This document shows positions 1 through 8,264 of a stretch of DNA of 64,000 bases, piece by piece. Origin of the DNA: Nitratireductor sp. ZSWI3. GTDB taxonomy: Bacteria; Pseudomonadota; Alphaproteobacteria; Rhizobiales; Rhizobiaceae. The stretch is from NCBI RefSeq assembly GCF_024655565.1, contig NZ_JANKOF010000008.1:1-64000 (forward strand). The letters are read 5' to 3'. Position 1 is the first letter of the stretch; the number at the start of each line of letters is the position of its first letter. The position numbers and the translations under genes were made by a program. Under the pieces are notes generated by a model, which worked only from the letters and a program-made list of their open reading frames with translations, was not told the origin of the DNA and made no database searches.

Positions 1-46
1 CGATCCCAACAGATGGGTACCATCTGTTGGGATCGCACCACTAGCG
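1..46. repeat. Palindromic intergenic repeat (family A), left copy, possibly cut by window edge
   Basis: Positions 1-16 and 20-35 are perfect inverted arms around a 3-base loop (core AACAGATGG / CCATCTGTT). The tail GCACCACTAG ends in CTAG at 41-44, three bases from the dctM stop. Related copies lie at 24759-24803 and 25522-25573. The copy at 25522 also begins with CTAG, so the full element is probably a ~50-bp palindrome and this copy may start before the window. Confidence 0.75.
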
Positions 47-1390
47 TCACTTTGCCAGATAGGCCGGCAGCCACAGCGTGATCTGCGGCCACAGGATGAC
101 CATGGTCAGCGCGGCAAGCTGCAGGACGACGAAGGGGATGATGCCGCGATAGATGGTCGAGATCGACACGCCTTCCGGTGCGATGCCGCGCAGATAGAAC
201 AGCGCGTAGCCGAAGGGCGGCGTCAGGAACGACGTCTGCAGGTTGACCGACAGCGCGATGGCGAACCAGATCAGGGTCTGCTCCGAGGACAGGCCGAAAT
301 CCAGGCCGGCGACGATGGGGGCGACGATCGGCACCACCACGAGCGTGATCTCGACCCATTCGAGGAAGAAGCCGAGCACGAACACCAGGAGCATGATGGT
401 CAACAGCACGGCATGGGGATTGTCGCCATGCAGCGCGAAGGCGTCGACGATCATCTGGTCGCCGCCGAGCTTGCGGAAGATGACGCTGAAGATGGTCGCG
501 CCGATCATCACGAAGATGATCATGGCGGTCGTCTTGGTGGCGTCGCGCAGCGCGTCGGCCAGGACCGGGAGGTTGAGATTGCCGGACATCAGCGCCAGCA
601 GCGTGGCGCCGGCGGCGCCGATCGCCGCCGATTCCGTCGGCGTGGCGATGCCGGTGACGATGGTGCCGAGCACGGCCGCGATCAGCGCCACCGGCGCCAG
701 GAGATCGCGGGTCAGCTCCAGAACGACGTGCCATGAGGGGGCGCTGCCGTTCTCGAGCCTGGCCGCCGGCATCCGGTGCGGCTGGACCACGGCGATGACG
801 ATCAGATAGGCAAGGTACAGCCCGCCGAGCAGCAGGCCGGGGCCGACCGCGCCCATGAACAGGTCGCCGACCGAAACGCGCATCTGGTCGCCGAGCACGA
901 TCAGCATCACGCTCGGCGGAATGAGGATGCCGAGCGTGCCGCTGGAGGCGATCAGGCCGGTGGAGATCTTTGCGTCGTAGCCGTTCTTCAGCATGGTGGG
1001 CAGCGCCATCATGCCCATCAGCACCACCGAGGCGCCGATGATGCCGGTCGAGGCGGCCATCACCACGCCGATGATGGCGACGGCGAAGGCATAGCCGCCC
1101 GGCAGCCCGCGGAAGACGGAGGCGAGCGAGCGCAGCAGGCGCTGGGCGACGCCCGAGCGCTCCAGCATCAGGCCCATGAAGACGAAGAGCGGGATGGCGA
1201 TCAGGAGCCAGTTGGTGAGAATGCCCGAATAGATGCGCGAGACGCCGAGCGACAGGAACAGCATCGGCACATCGGCGAAAAAGGCGAAGATCAGGCCGAT
1301 GCCGGCCAGCACGAAGGCCACGGGATAGCCGGTGAAGATGCCGGCCATCAGGCCGACCAGCATCAGGATGGGCCAGAAATAGTCGGTCAT
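47..1390 (-). CDS. dctM: TRAP transporter large permease, DctM family
   Basis: This 447-residue, very hydrophobic protein matches the usual DctM length and 12-13 helix layout. It forms the ion-coupled transport channel of a tripartite ATP-independent periplasmic (TRAP) transporter in the inner membrane. The start is the ATG at 1390, which overlaps the stop of the upstream dctQ as ATGA. The binding protein dctP lies upstream on the same strand. The substrate cannot be read from the permease; neighbouring dehydrogenases suggest a hydroxylated organic acid or a similar carbon source (inference). The stop codon lies three bases from the CTAG end of a palindromic repeat. Confidence 0.93.
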   Translation of the reverse strand: MTDYFWPILMLVGLMAGIFTGYPVAFVLAGIGLIFAFFADVPMLFLSLGVSRIYSGILTNWLLIAIPLFVFMGLMLERSGVAQRLLRSLASVFRGLPGGYAFAVAIIGVVMAASTGIIGASVVLMGMMALPTMLKNGYDAKISTGLIASSGTLGILIPPSVMLIVLGDQMRVSVGDLFMGAVGPGLLLGGLYLAYLIVIAVVQPHRMPAARLENGSAPSWHVVLELTRDLLAPVALIAAVLGTIVTGIATPTESAAIGAAGATLLALMSGNLNLPVLADALRDATKTTAMIIFVMIGATIFSVIFRKLGGDQMIVDAFALHGDNPHAVLLTIMLLVFVLGFFLEWVEITLVVVPIVAPIVAGLDFGLSSEQTLIWFAIALSVNLQTSFLTPPFGYALFYLRGIAPEGVSISTIYRGIIPFVVLQLAALTMVILWPQITLWLPAYLAK

Positions 1391-1956
1391 CGAGATGTGC
1401 CGTCGGTCTTGGAAGTGGGGCTTGCGAGACGGAGCGCCGTCGCGACGGCGCGCAGGAGGGCGCAGAGCCCGAGAAGGGAGAAGGCCGCGGGGATCGCCGC
1501 CTTGATGACCCAGCGGTCGATCATGCCGCCATAGGTCGAGGCCTCGCCCGAGGTGAGGGCTTTTTGCGCAAACCCGTAGCCGTACCAGGCGATGATCGCG
1601 CAGAAGGGCAGGAGGAAGACGAGATCGCCGAAGATGCGGATGACGAGCCGCGCCCGCTCCGGCAGGCCGGAGGAAAAGACGTCGACGGCGACATGGCTGT
1701 TGTCGCGGAAGGCGTAGACGCCGCCGAACAGGACGATCAGGGCGAAGATGTGCCACTGCAGGTCGAGCAGGGTGTTGACGGTGAGCGCCTTGCCGAACAG
1801 CGGCACCGCGGTTTCCCATCCGGCGAGCCGGTTGATGCCCAGCTGCGCCGCCAGCACCGTCAGGCAGACGCTGAGGATGAGCGGCACGATCAGCCAGCCG
1901 ACGATCCGCCCGGGCCATGTGCACAAGGATTGCAGCCGATCGAGGAAACGGGTCAT
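1387..1956 (-). CDS. dctQ: TRAP transporter small permease, DctQ family
   Basis: This is a 189-residue membrane protein with four predicted helices, normal for DctQ, the small membrane subunit that pairs with DctM. I chose the ATG at 1956, giving MTRFLDRLQSL, over a GTG at 1986 because the former has a purine-rich GAAAG just upstream and a more typical N-terminus. It is translationally coupled to dctM through an ATGA overlap. It is separated from the upstream binding-protein gene by 114 bases carrying two stem-loops. Confidence 0.9.
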   Translation of the reverse strand: MTRFLDRLQSLCTWPGRIVGWLIVPLILSVCLTVLAAQLGINRLAGWETAVPLFGKALTVNTLLDLQWHIFALIVLFGGVYAFRDNSHVAVDVFSSGLPERARLVIRIFGDLVFLLPFCAIIAWYGYGFAQKALTSGEASTYGGMIDRWVIKAAIPAAFSLLGLCALLRAVATALRLASPTSKTDGTSR

Positions 1957-2005
1957 GAGCGCACTTTCATGGATGGTCTTCCGCACCGTTTGTCAAAGGG
2001 CGAAA

Positions 2006-2063
2006 GCGCGCCCCGGCCTTATCGGCCGGGACGCGCCGCGTAAACCCCCGAGCCCCTGGGGGT
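2006..2063 (-). terminator. Two intercistronic stem-loops between dctP and dctQ
   Basis: An imperfect stem GCGCGCCCCGGCC / CGGCCGGGACGCGC spans 2006-2036 with loop TTAT. A second stem ACCCCC / GGGGGT spans 2044-2063. No U-run follows, so this is better read as an attenuating or mRNA-stabilising structure that keeps the binding protein more abundant than the permeases (inference). Confidence 0.5.
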
Positions 2064-2070
2064 ATCGCTG

Positions 2071-3105
2071 CTACTCGTGCGGGATGGCCTGCAGGCGCTC
2101 CCATTCGCCGACGCGGTCCATGTAGGCGGTCAGTGATTCATAGGCTTCCTTGAAGATCGGGTCCTTCTCGGCCTCTTCCGTGAGCACGGCGTCGGCCTGC
2201 TCGCGGATCGCCATCAGCACCTCGTCGGGGAAGCGGCGCACGGTCACGCCCGCCTCGCGGATCGTCGCGATGGCCTCGGCCTGGGCGTTGAGCTGGTCGC
2301 CGAGATTGTAGGCGATGTTGGCCTTGCAGGCCTCGACCATGATGGTCTGTGTGGCCTCGTCGAAGCCGTTCCACACATCCATGTTGATGATGATGGAGTC
2401 CCAGCTCGAGGGCTGATGCCAGCCGGGGAAGTAGTAGTTCTTCACCACCTTCTGGAAGCCGAAACCGAGGTCGAGCTGCGGGGCGGAGAACTCGGTCGCG
2501 TCGATGCGGCCCGTCTCCAGCGAGACGAAGATCTCGCCGGCCGGCACGAGCTGCGTGTTGGCGCCGAGCTTGGCCAGCGCTTTGCCGCCGAGGCCGGCGA
2601 TGCGCATGTTGAGGCCCTTGAAATCCTCGACCGTGTTGATCTCCTTGTTGAACCAGCCGCCGGCCTCCGGCACCACCAGGTGGCAGGGAATCACCTTCAC
2701 GCCGTGCGGGTCGTAGGCCTTCTGGATGATCTCCAGGCCGCCGCCCTCGAACATCCAGGCGAGGGCCACGTCGGGGCTTGGGCCGAACGGCATGGAGCCG
2801 ATCAGATTGGCGACGGGAATGGTCTCGGCCCAATAGCCGATCCAGTCGAAGCCCATCGGGATGGCGCCCGAGGAGACGGCGCCGAACACCTCGAAGGGCG
2901 GCACGAAGTCGCCTGCGCCATGGACATTGATCTCGACCTTGCCACCGGTCATCAGCTTGACGCGCTCGGCCCATTTGGAGGGGCTCGGCCCGATCGACGG
3001 CACCTGCAGGCCGAAGACGCTCTGCAGGTCGAAGCTCTCGGCCAAAGCCGGAGCGCTGGAAAGCATGGTCGCCGCAAGGGCTGCGGCAACGAGCCGTTTC
3101 TTCAT
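2071..3105 (-). CDS. dctP: TRAP transporter substrate-binding protein, DctP family
   Basis: This 344-residue protein has a clear Sec signal peptide: MKKR, a hydrophobic stretch, then an ALA cleavage site near residue 23. The rest is a periplasmic DctP-type solute-binding fold with segments such as PAGEIFVSLETGRIDATEF and GWHQPSSW. This resembles the TRAP group that binds as dimers to larger acids (family recall). The start at 3105 is preceded by GGAGG at good spacing. It is the first gene of dctP-dctQ-dctM and diverges from the SDR gene at 3271 across a 165-base AT-rich control region, so the transporter and the dehydrogenases are probably co-regulated. Confidence 0.92.
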   Translation of the reverse strand: MKKRLVAAALAATMLSSAPALAESFDLQSVFGLQVPSIGPSPSKWAERVKLMTGGKVEINVHGAGDFVPPFEVFGAVSSGAIPMGFDWIGYWAETIPVANLIGSMPFGPSPDVALAWMFEGGGLEIIQKAYDPHGVKVIPCHLVVPEAGGWFNKEINTVEDFKGLNMRIAGLGGKALAKLGANTQLVPAGEIFVSLETGRIDATEFSAPQLDLGFGFQKVVKNYYFPGWHQPSSWDSIIINMDVWNGFDEATQTIMVEACKANIAYNLGDQLNAQAEAIATIREAGVTVRRFPDEVLMAIREQADAVLTEEAEKDPIFKEAYESLTAYMDRVGEWERLQAIPHE

Positions 3106-3270
3106 GAGATCCTCCCTGATGTGCCCGTCAACGGGCGCAATTCTTCCTCCCGACGCGCTGCCGCGCCAGCCCGTGCAAGCCTGGCAGAAATATCGATTGC
3201 CCGCTTGCTCATCGCGAACATTAATTATAATCAAACGAATTAGCAATAACCTAATTTTTTGGAGCGGAGG
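3106..3270. promoter_or_regulatory. Divergent control region of dctP and the SDR/flavoprotein pair
   Basis: This 165-base region separates two divergent transcripts. The stretch 3215-3258 is strikingly AT-rich against a GC-rich background (ATTAATTATAATC and ACCTAATTTTTT), as expected for promoters and a regulator site. The GGAGCGGAGG ribosome binding site of the SDR gene is at 3261-3270. I see no clean long palindrome. The IclR gene at 5780-6583 is the natural candidate regulator (inference). Confidence 0.5.
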
Positions 3271-4023
3271 ATGATCGACATCGAAGGATGTGTCGCCGTG
3301 GTGACCGGCGCCGGGCAGGGCAACGGCCGCGCCCTCGCGCTCGGTCTGGCACGGGCGGGCGCCCTCGTGGCGCTGTGCGACGTTAACGGCGAGAAGGCCG
3401 GGGAAACGGCGGCGACGATCCAGGCAGAAGGCGGCAGGGCGCTGGCTGCGATGGTCGACGTTGCCGATCCCGCGGCCTGCCGAAACTTCGCGGCCAGGGT
3501 TCGGCTGGAGCTGGGCGACGCCGCCATCCTCGTCAACAATGCCGGCATCATTCGCCGCCACGGCCTCGACGATCCGGATTTCGACAGCCATTGGGACGCC
3601 ACCTTCCAGGTCAACGTCCATGGCACGAAGAACATGGTGCGGGCCTTCGTACCGCAGCTCGAGAAGACGGGCGGGCGCATCGTCAACCTCGCCTCCATCA
3701 TGTCGCATGTCGCCGGCCCCGGCATTCCCGCCTATGTCGCCAGCAAGGGGGCGGTGGCCCAGTTCACCAAGGCGCTGGCGCATGAGCTTGCTCCACGCGG
3801 CATCCGCGTCAACGCGATCGCGCCAGGCGTCATCGACACACCGATGACCGAAGCGACGCGCGGCAACGAGGCGGCCATCAGCCGCTTCATGGCGCACACG
3901 CCGCTGGGCCGAACCGGCCGGCCGGAGGAGCTGGTCGGCCCGGTTCTTTTCCTCGTCTCGGGCATGTCGAGCTACGTCACCGGCGCCATCCTGCCGGTCG
4001 ACGGCGGCTATCTGGCCGCCTGA
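3271..4023 (+). CDS. SDR-family NAD(P)-dependent oxidoreductase
   Basis: This is a 250-residue classical short-chain dehydrogenase/reductase. The cofactor loop TGAGQGNG is at residues 12-19, NNAG at 89-92, catalytic Ser about 142, and YVASK with Tyr155 and Lys159. The C-terminal VDGGY is typical. The ATG at 3271 is preceded directly by GGAGCGGAGG, so it is preferred to an in-frame TTG at 3259. It is followed after 32 bases by a flavoprotein dehydrogenase and is divergent from a TRAP transporter, suggesting oxidation of an imported hydroxylated substrate. The exact substrate is unknown. Confidence 0.9.
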   Translation: MIDIEGCVAVVTGAGQGNGRALALGLARAGALVALCDVNGEKAGETAATIQAEGGRALAAMVDVADPAACRNFAARVRLELGDAAILVNNAGIIRRHGLDDPDFDSHWDATFQVNVHGTKNMVRAFVPQLEKTGGRIVNLASIMSHVAGPGIPAYVASKGAVAQFTKALAHELAPRGIRVNAIAPGVIDTPMTEATRGNEAAISRFMAHTPLGRTGRPEELVGPVLFLVSGMSSYVTGAILPVDGGYLAA

Positions 4024-4055
4024 TCTTTCATGACGATTTTTTAGGATTTTCCGAA

Positions 4056-5756
4056 ATGAAGAAGCATGTTTGCGACGTTTTGGTTGTCGGTTCGGGCGCC
4101 GGCGGCCTGTCGAGCGCCGTGGCGGCCGCGCACCGTGGCCTCGATGTTCTGGTGGTCGAGAAGGAGCCTGTCTTCGGTGGCACGTCGGCGCGTTCCGGCG
4201 GCTGGATGTGGATCCCCTGCAACGGTCCGGCGCGCCGCGCCGGCGTCGAGGACAGCCCGGAAAAGGCCCGCCTCTATCTGCAGCACGAGGCGGGCGCGCA
4301 TTTCGACGCCGCACGCGTCGATGCCTTTCTCGAGGCCGGGCCGAAGGCCGTCGAGTTCTTCGAGAAGAACACGGCGCTGCAGTTCGACCTCGGTCCGACC
4401 TTTGCCGATTATCATCCCGACGCGCCGGGCGGCATGCCGGGCGGCCGCTCCATCGTTGCCCGCCCCTTCGACGGGCGCGAGCTGAAGGACGAGATCCGCC
4501 GCCTGCGCCCGCCGCTGTCGGAGATCACCTTCCTCGGCATGATGATCGGCTCCGGCAAGGAGCTGCTGCACTTCTTCAACGTCACCCGTTCGCCGATCTC
4601 GGCCTTCTATGTCGGCAAGCTGTTCCTCAAGTTCCTGCGCGACATGGCCTTTCACGGCCGACCGATGCGGCTGATGAACGGCAACGCGCTGGTGGCCCGT
4701 CTCGCGCGATCCTGCTTCGACAAGAACGTGCCGATCTGGACCAGCGCCCCCGTCCGCGAGTTGCTGCGCGATGCGCGCGGCCGGGTCACCGGCGCCATCG
4801 TCGACACCGCGGAGGGCGCCGTCCAGATCACCGCCAACAAGGGCGTCGTGCTCGCCGCCGGCGGCTTCCCCCAGGATCCGGTGCGGCGCAAGGCGCTCTT
4901 CCCGCACGCGCCGGCCGGTTATGAGCATGTCTCGCCGGCGCCGCCCGGCAACACCGGTGACGGCCTGCGCCTCGGCGAGGCGGTGGGCGCCGGCGTCGAC
5001 GACACGCTGCCCAACAGCGCCGCCTGGGTGCCGGTATCGCGCCCGCCGCGCCGCGACGGCACGCTCGGCGTCTTCCCGCATTTCGTCGACCGGTCGAAGC
5101 CCGGCGTCATCGCCGTCACCCGCTCGGGCAAGCGCTTCGTCAACGAGGCGAACTCCTATCACGACTTCTGCCAGGCGATGGTCAAGGCTTGCCGCGAGAA
5201 AGGCGAGGAGATCTGTGCCTTCTTCATCGCCGACCACAGGACGCTGCGCAAATACGGGCTCGGCTACGTCAAGCCGGCGCCGGTGCCGTTCCGGCAGCAC
5301 ATCCGCTCCGGCTATCTGCTGGAGGGAGCGACGCTCGCCGAGCTCGCCGACCGGATCGGCGCCGATCCCGACGCGCTCGAACGCACCGTGACCCGCTTCA
5401 ACGAGCATGCGCGCCGGGGCGAGGATCCGGAGTTCCACAAGGGTTCGACTGCCTACAACCGCTCGCTCGGCGATCCCGAGCACAAGCCGAACCCCTGCGT
5501 CGCGCCGGTCGAACACGGCCCGTTCTATGCGGTCAAGCTGGTGGTCGGCGACCTCGGCACCTTCGCGGGTCTCAAATGCGACGAGAACGCCCGCGTTCTC
5601 GACGAGGCCGGCAAGCCCATTCAGGGGCTTTATGCCGCCGGCAACGATGCCGCTTCCATCATGGGCGGCAATTATCCCGGCGGCGGCATCACGCTCGGGC
5701 CGGCGATCACCTTCGGCTACATCGCCGCGCGCCACATGTCCGGCGCCAATTCGTGA
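4056..5756 (+). CDS. FAD-dependent oxidoreductase, KstD/fumarate-reductase flavoprotein superfamily
   Basis: This is a 566-residue flavoprotein. The N-terminal FAD-binding loop GSGAGG is at residues 12-17. It has VVEKEPVFGGTSARSGG, the typical SGG segment of 3-ketosteroid dehydrogenases and fumarate reductases, and a C-terminal GLYAAGNDAAS plus GGNYPGGGITLGPA that closes the flavin site. It lacks a signal peptide, so it is cytoplasmic. Family members insert or remove a C=C bond next to a carbonyl. The neighbouring SDR would supply a carbonyl, so the two may act in sequence (inference). A steroid substrate is not implied by context. Confidence 0.82.
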   Translation: MKKHVCDVLVVGSGAGGLSSAVAAAHRGLDVLVVEKEPVFGGTSARSGGWMWIPCNGPARRAGVEDSPEKARLYLQHEAGAHFDAARVDAFLEAGPKAVEFFEKNTALQFDLGPTFADYHPDAPGGMPGGRSIVARPFDGRELKDEIRRLRPPLSEITFLGMMIGSGKELLHFFNVTRSPISAFYVGKLFLKFLRDMAFHGRPMRLMNGNALVARLARSCFDKNVPIWTSAPVRELLRDARGRVTGAIVDTAEGAVQITANKGVVLAAGGFPQDPVRRKALFPHAPAGYEHVSPAPPGNTGDGLRLGEAVGAGVDDTLPNSAAWVPVSRPPRRDGTLGVFPHFVDRSKPGVIAVTRSGKRFVNEANSYHDFCQAMVKACREKGEEICAFFIADHRTLRKYGLGYVKPAPVPFRQHIRSGYLLEGATLAELADRIGADPDALERTVTRFNEHARRGEDPEFHKGSTAYNRSLGDPEHKPNPCVAPVEHGPFYAVKLVVGDLGTFAGLKCDENARVLDEAGKPIQGLYAAGNDAASIMGGNYPGGGITLGPAITFGYIAARHMSGANS

Positions 5757-5779
5757 GAGCGCCGCTGCCGGTGAAGCCG

Positions 5780-6583
5780 TCAGGCGCCTTCGATATGGCC
5801 GAGATCGCGTGACAGCGCCTCGGTGAAGCCCATCAGTCGCGTCAGGCACGGGCCCCGCTCGGACAGGTCGATGAAGTTGGTCGGGCCGATCACGGTGACG
5901 ACGAGCTGCACCGTTCCCGTATGGTCGAAGACCGGGGCGGCGATGGCGCTGACGCCGGGAATGGGGGCGTCCCGCGTGACGGAATAGCCCTGGCGCGCCA
6001 CCGCCGAGACCTCGCGGCGGAACGTCTCCTCGCTGACGCCGGGAATGGCATAGAGCGAGGGTTCCTTGCCTTCGAGCTCGGTGCGGATCAGCGGCTCCGT
6101 CATCTTGCCCGGCAGGAAGGCGGCGAAGGCCTTGCCGGTGGCCGTCATCGTCACCATGAAGGTGCCGCCGACCGCGACGTTGGAATGGATGCGGGCCTCC
6201 GATTCCTGCAGGTAGACGATGGTCGGCCCGTGCAGGCCCCAGACGCTGATGGTCACCATCAGGCCCAGATCCTCGGCGAGCTCGGGCACGCGGCGGATGG
6301 TTTCGCGATAGGCGTTCTGGTTGCGCAGGCGCGTCAGGCCAAGATGCAGCGCGAAGGGGCCGAGCTGGTACTGGCCGGTCTCCGTCTGCTCGACCATGTT
6401 GATGTTGCGGAAGCTGACCAGATAGGGGTGGAGCTGCGCCGCCGCCATGCCGAGCGTCTCGGCGAGGTCGCGCAGTTTCAGCGGCCCGCCGGCGCGTGCC
6501 AGCGCCATGAGAATGGCCCCGCCCGTCTCGATGGATTGGACGCCACGCGGTGTGCGCGGTTTTGCCGGCGCGCTGTCGGTCAC
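5780..6583 (-). CDS. IclR-family transcriptional regulator
   Basis: This 267-residue protein has an N-terminal winged helix-turn-helix (about residues 15-75, with LKLRDLAETLGM) and a C-terminal IclR effector domain (about 90-265). The GTG at 6583 is preferred because GGAGGG lies just upstream; the in-frame ATG at 6628 has no ribosome binding site. It is convergent with the flavoprotein gene and is the likely regulator of the adjacent TRAP/SDR/flavoprotein transcripts. IclR proteins in such clusters commonly sense the substrate or an intermediate. Confidence 0.88.
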   Translation of the reverse strand: MTDSAPAKPRTPRGVQSIETGGAILMALARAGGPLKLRDLAETLGMAAAQLHPYLVSFRNINMVEQTETGQYQLGPFALHLGLTRLRNQNAYRETIRRVPELAEDLGLMVTISVWGLHGPTIVYLQESEARIHSNVAVGGTFMVTMTATGKAFAAFLPGKMTEPLIRTELEGKEPSLYAIPGVSEETFRREVSAVARQGYSVTRDAPIPGVSAIAAPVFDHTGTVQLVVTVIGPTNFIDLSERGPCLTRLMGFTEALSRDLGHIEGA

Positions 6584-6673
6584 CTGCCCTCCTTCCCGAA
6601 TCGATCCTTCAGACAAGGGAGAATCCATATCGTCCGGGACGGCATGTGTCTTCCCCGGCGGGCCGTGCAGGCG

Positions 6674-7012
6674 TCAGGCCGAAGCGGCCTGCAGGCCGAC
6701 GGGCGGCAGCGAGGCCGTCCGCGCCGCCGCATCCGCGGCATCGGGCTCGGGCTGATGGCCGCGCAGATAGAGCGCACAGGTCGTGCGCAGCATGGAGGCG
6801 AAGTTGGGGATCACGCCGTTCGCCTCGAGCGCCTCGTCGTAAAGCGTCGAGATGAAGCGCGGCGTGGTCATGTTCTGCGAGGCGGCGATCTCGTCCAGAA
6901 GCTCCCAGAAGGCGGCCTCGAGCTGAATGCTGGTGGAGTGGCCGCCGATCCGCACCGAGCGGTTGATCTGCTTGTAGCCCTGTGGATCCTGTTCGGCGAA
7001 CACCTTGCACAT
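6674..7012 (-). CDS. Ribbon-helix-helix domain protein (PF13467-like)
   Basis: This is a small 112-residue protein. It contains NRSVRIGGHSTSIQLEAAFW and DEIAASQNMTTPRFI, which match the short ribbon-helix-helix family common in alphaproteobacteria: a basic beta strand followed by two helices. The start at 7012 has GGAGGTCGAAAG upstream. The tail after about residue 85 is Ala/Pro-rich and probably disordered. The partner genes and targets are unknown. It lies between the IclR gene and a glyoxalase and could be an independent single-gene transcript. Confidence 0.8.
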   Translation of the reverse strand: MCKVFAEQDPQGYKQINRSVRIGGHSTSIQLEAAFWELLDEIAASQNMTTPRFISTLYDEALEANGVIPNFASMLRTTCALYLRGHQPEPDAADAAARTASLPPVGLQAASA

Positions 7013-7210
7013 CTTTCGACCTCCTCTGCCGGACGGACACCGCAGGCGACACTGTGGCCCTGCGCAGCGTCAGGCCCGTTCGCTTCGATGCGTGGTAGCC
7101 CGTTGCCACCACAAGTCCGCATCAGCGGTCATAATCACCGACATCATCGAGAACGGCAAGCCGGCGCCGGGCCATAGGGCGGCACCGGTCGGAAACCATA
7201 CGGAGGCGTT

Positions 7211-7606
7211 TTGGCCAAGTGCATTCACACCATGATCCGCGTTCTGGACGAGGAGAGGTCGGTTTCCTTCTATGAGCGGGCGTTCGGCCTGAAGGTCGCG
7301 GATCGCTTCGACTTCGACAGCTTCACGCTCGTCTATCTGCGCAATGCCGAAGCCGATTTCGAGGTCGAGCTGACGATCAACAAGGGCCGCACGGAGCCCT
7401 ACGAGCTCGGCGACGGCTACGGCCATCTGGCGGTCGCCGTGGACGATCTCGAAGCCGAGCACGCCCGCTTCCGGGAGGCCGGGTTTCAGCCGCGCGACAT
7501 CGTCGCCTTCGAGCGCGAGGGTGTGTTGCTTGCCCGGTTCTTCTTCGTCGCCGATCCCGACGGCTACAAGATCGAGGTTCTGCAAAAACACGGCCGCTAC
7601 CGGTAG
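7211..7606 (+). CDS. gloA: Lactoylglutathione lyase (glyoxalase I, VOC superfamily)
   Basis: This is a 131-residue vicinal-oxygen-chelate protein. The metal ligands expected of bacterial glyoxalase I are all present: His6, Glu53, His72 and Glu122. It isomerises the hemithioacetal of methylglyoxal and glutathione to S-lactoylglutathione in the cytoplasm. The start is a TTG at 7211: MAKCIHTMIRVLD is the conserved family N-terminus and CGGAGG sits just upstream. The next ATG (7232) would delete His6. About 200 bases upstream contain no gene that I can support. Confidence 0.87.
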   Translation: MAKCIHTMIRVLDEERSVSFYERAFGLKVADRFDFDSFTLVYLRNAEADFEVELTINKGRTEPYELGDGYGHLAVAVDDLEAEHARFREAGFQPRDIVAFEREGVLLARFFFVADPDGYKIEVLQKHGRYR

Positions 7607-7703
7607 CGGGAGAGGGATCTGTCCGCGTCCTGCCCGGAGGAGGAGGACGCGGGCAGCCAGCAACGGGCGTCGCAAGACGCCTCAGCGAGCAAGGGAGGAA
7701 AGA

Positions 7704-8246
7704 ATGACCACAGTTTACGAAGGCAAGCGGCGCGGCCTGTCGCGCCGCGACGTCCTGAGGCGCGGCGGCAAGGTGGGCATCGGGGCCATGCTGGTGATCA
7801 GCGGCAGCGCCGTCATCAGCCCGCAATTCGCCTGGGGGCTCGAAACCAGCGGGCTCGCGCCGGAAGCCGTCGCGACGCTCATCCAGATGGCGCGCGACAT
7901 CTACCCACACGATCATATCGAAGACCGCTTCTATGCCATCGCCGTCAAGTCCTACGACGAGCGGGCCGGCAAGGAGGCTGCCTTCAAGGAGATGATCGAG
8001 GCGGGCGTGGCCGATCTCGACCGGCGCGCCGGCGCGGGCGGCTATCGCGGTCTTGGCTGGGAAGACGAGCGGGTCGACATCCTGCGGCAGGTGGAGACGA
8101 CATCCTTCTTCCAGACGGTGCGCGGCGGCCTCGTCACCGGCCTCTATAACCAGAAGGAGCTCTGGCCGCTGTTCGGCTACGAGGGCGAATCCTACTCGAA
8201 GGGCGGCTACATCAATCGCGGCTTCGACGACATCGAGTGGCTGTGA
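7704..8246 (+). CDS. Gluconate 2-dehydrogenase subunit 3-like protein with Tat signal
   Basis: This 180-residue protein opens with a twin-arginine signal (SRRDVLRRGG followed by a hydrophobic stretch to about residue 45). The remainder resembles the small gamma subunit of membrane-associated gluconate/sugar dehydrogenases. The start at 7704 has GGGAGGAAAG upstream. It is followed after 18 bases by a GMC oxidoreductase that has no signal peptide of its own. The small subunit therefore probably carries the folded catalytic subunit through the Tat pore (known behaviour of the family, inferred here). Confidence 0.82.
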   Translation: MTTVYEGKRRGLSRRDVLRRGGKVGIGAMLVISGSAVISPQFAWGLETSGLAPEAVATLIQMARDIYPHDHIEDRFYAIAVKSYDERAGKEAAFKEMIEAGVADLDRRAGAGGYRGLGWEDERVDILRQVETTSFFQTVRGGLVTGLYNQKELWPLFGYEGESYSKGGYINRGFDDIEWL

Positions 8247-8264
8247 GCGAACCGGGAGGATATT

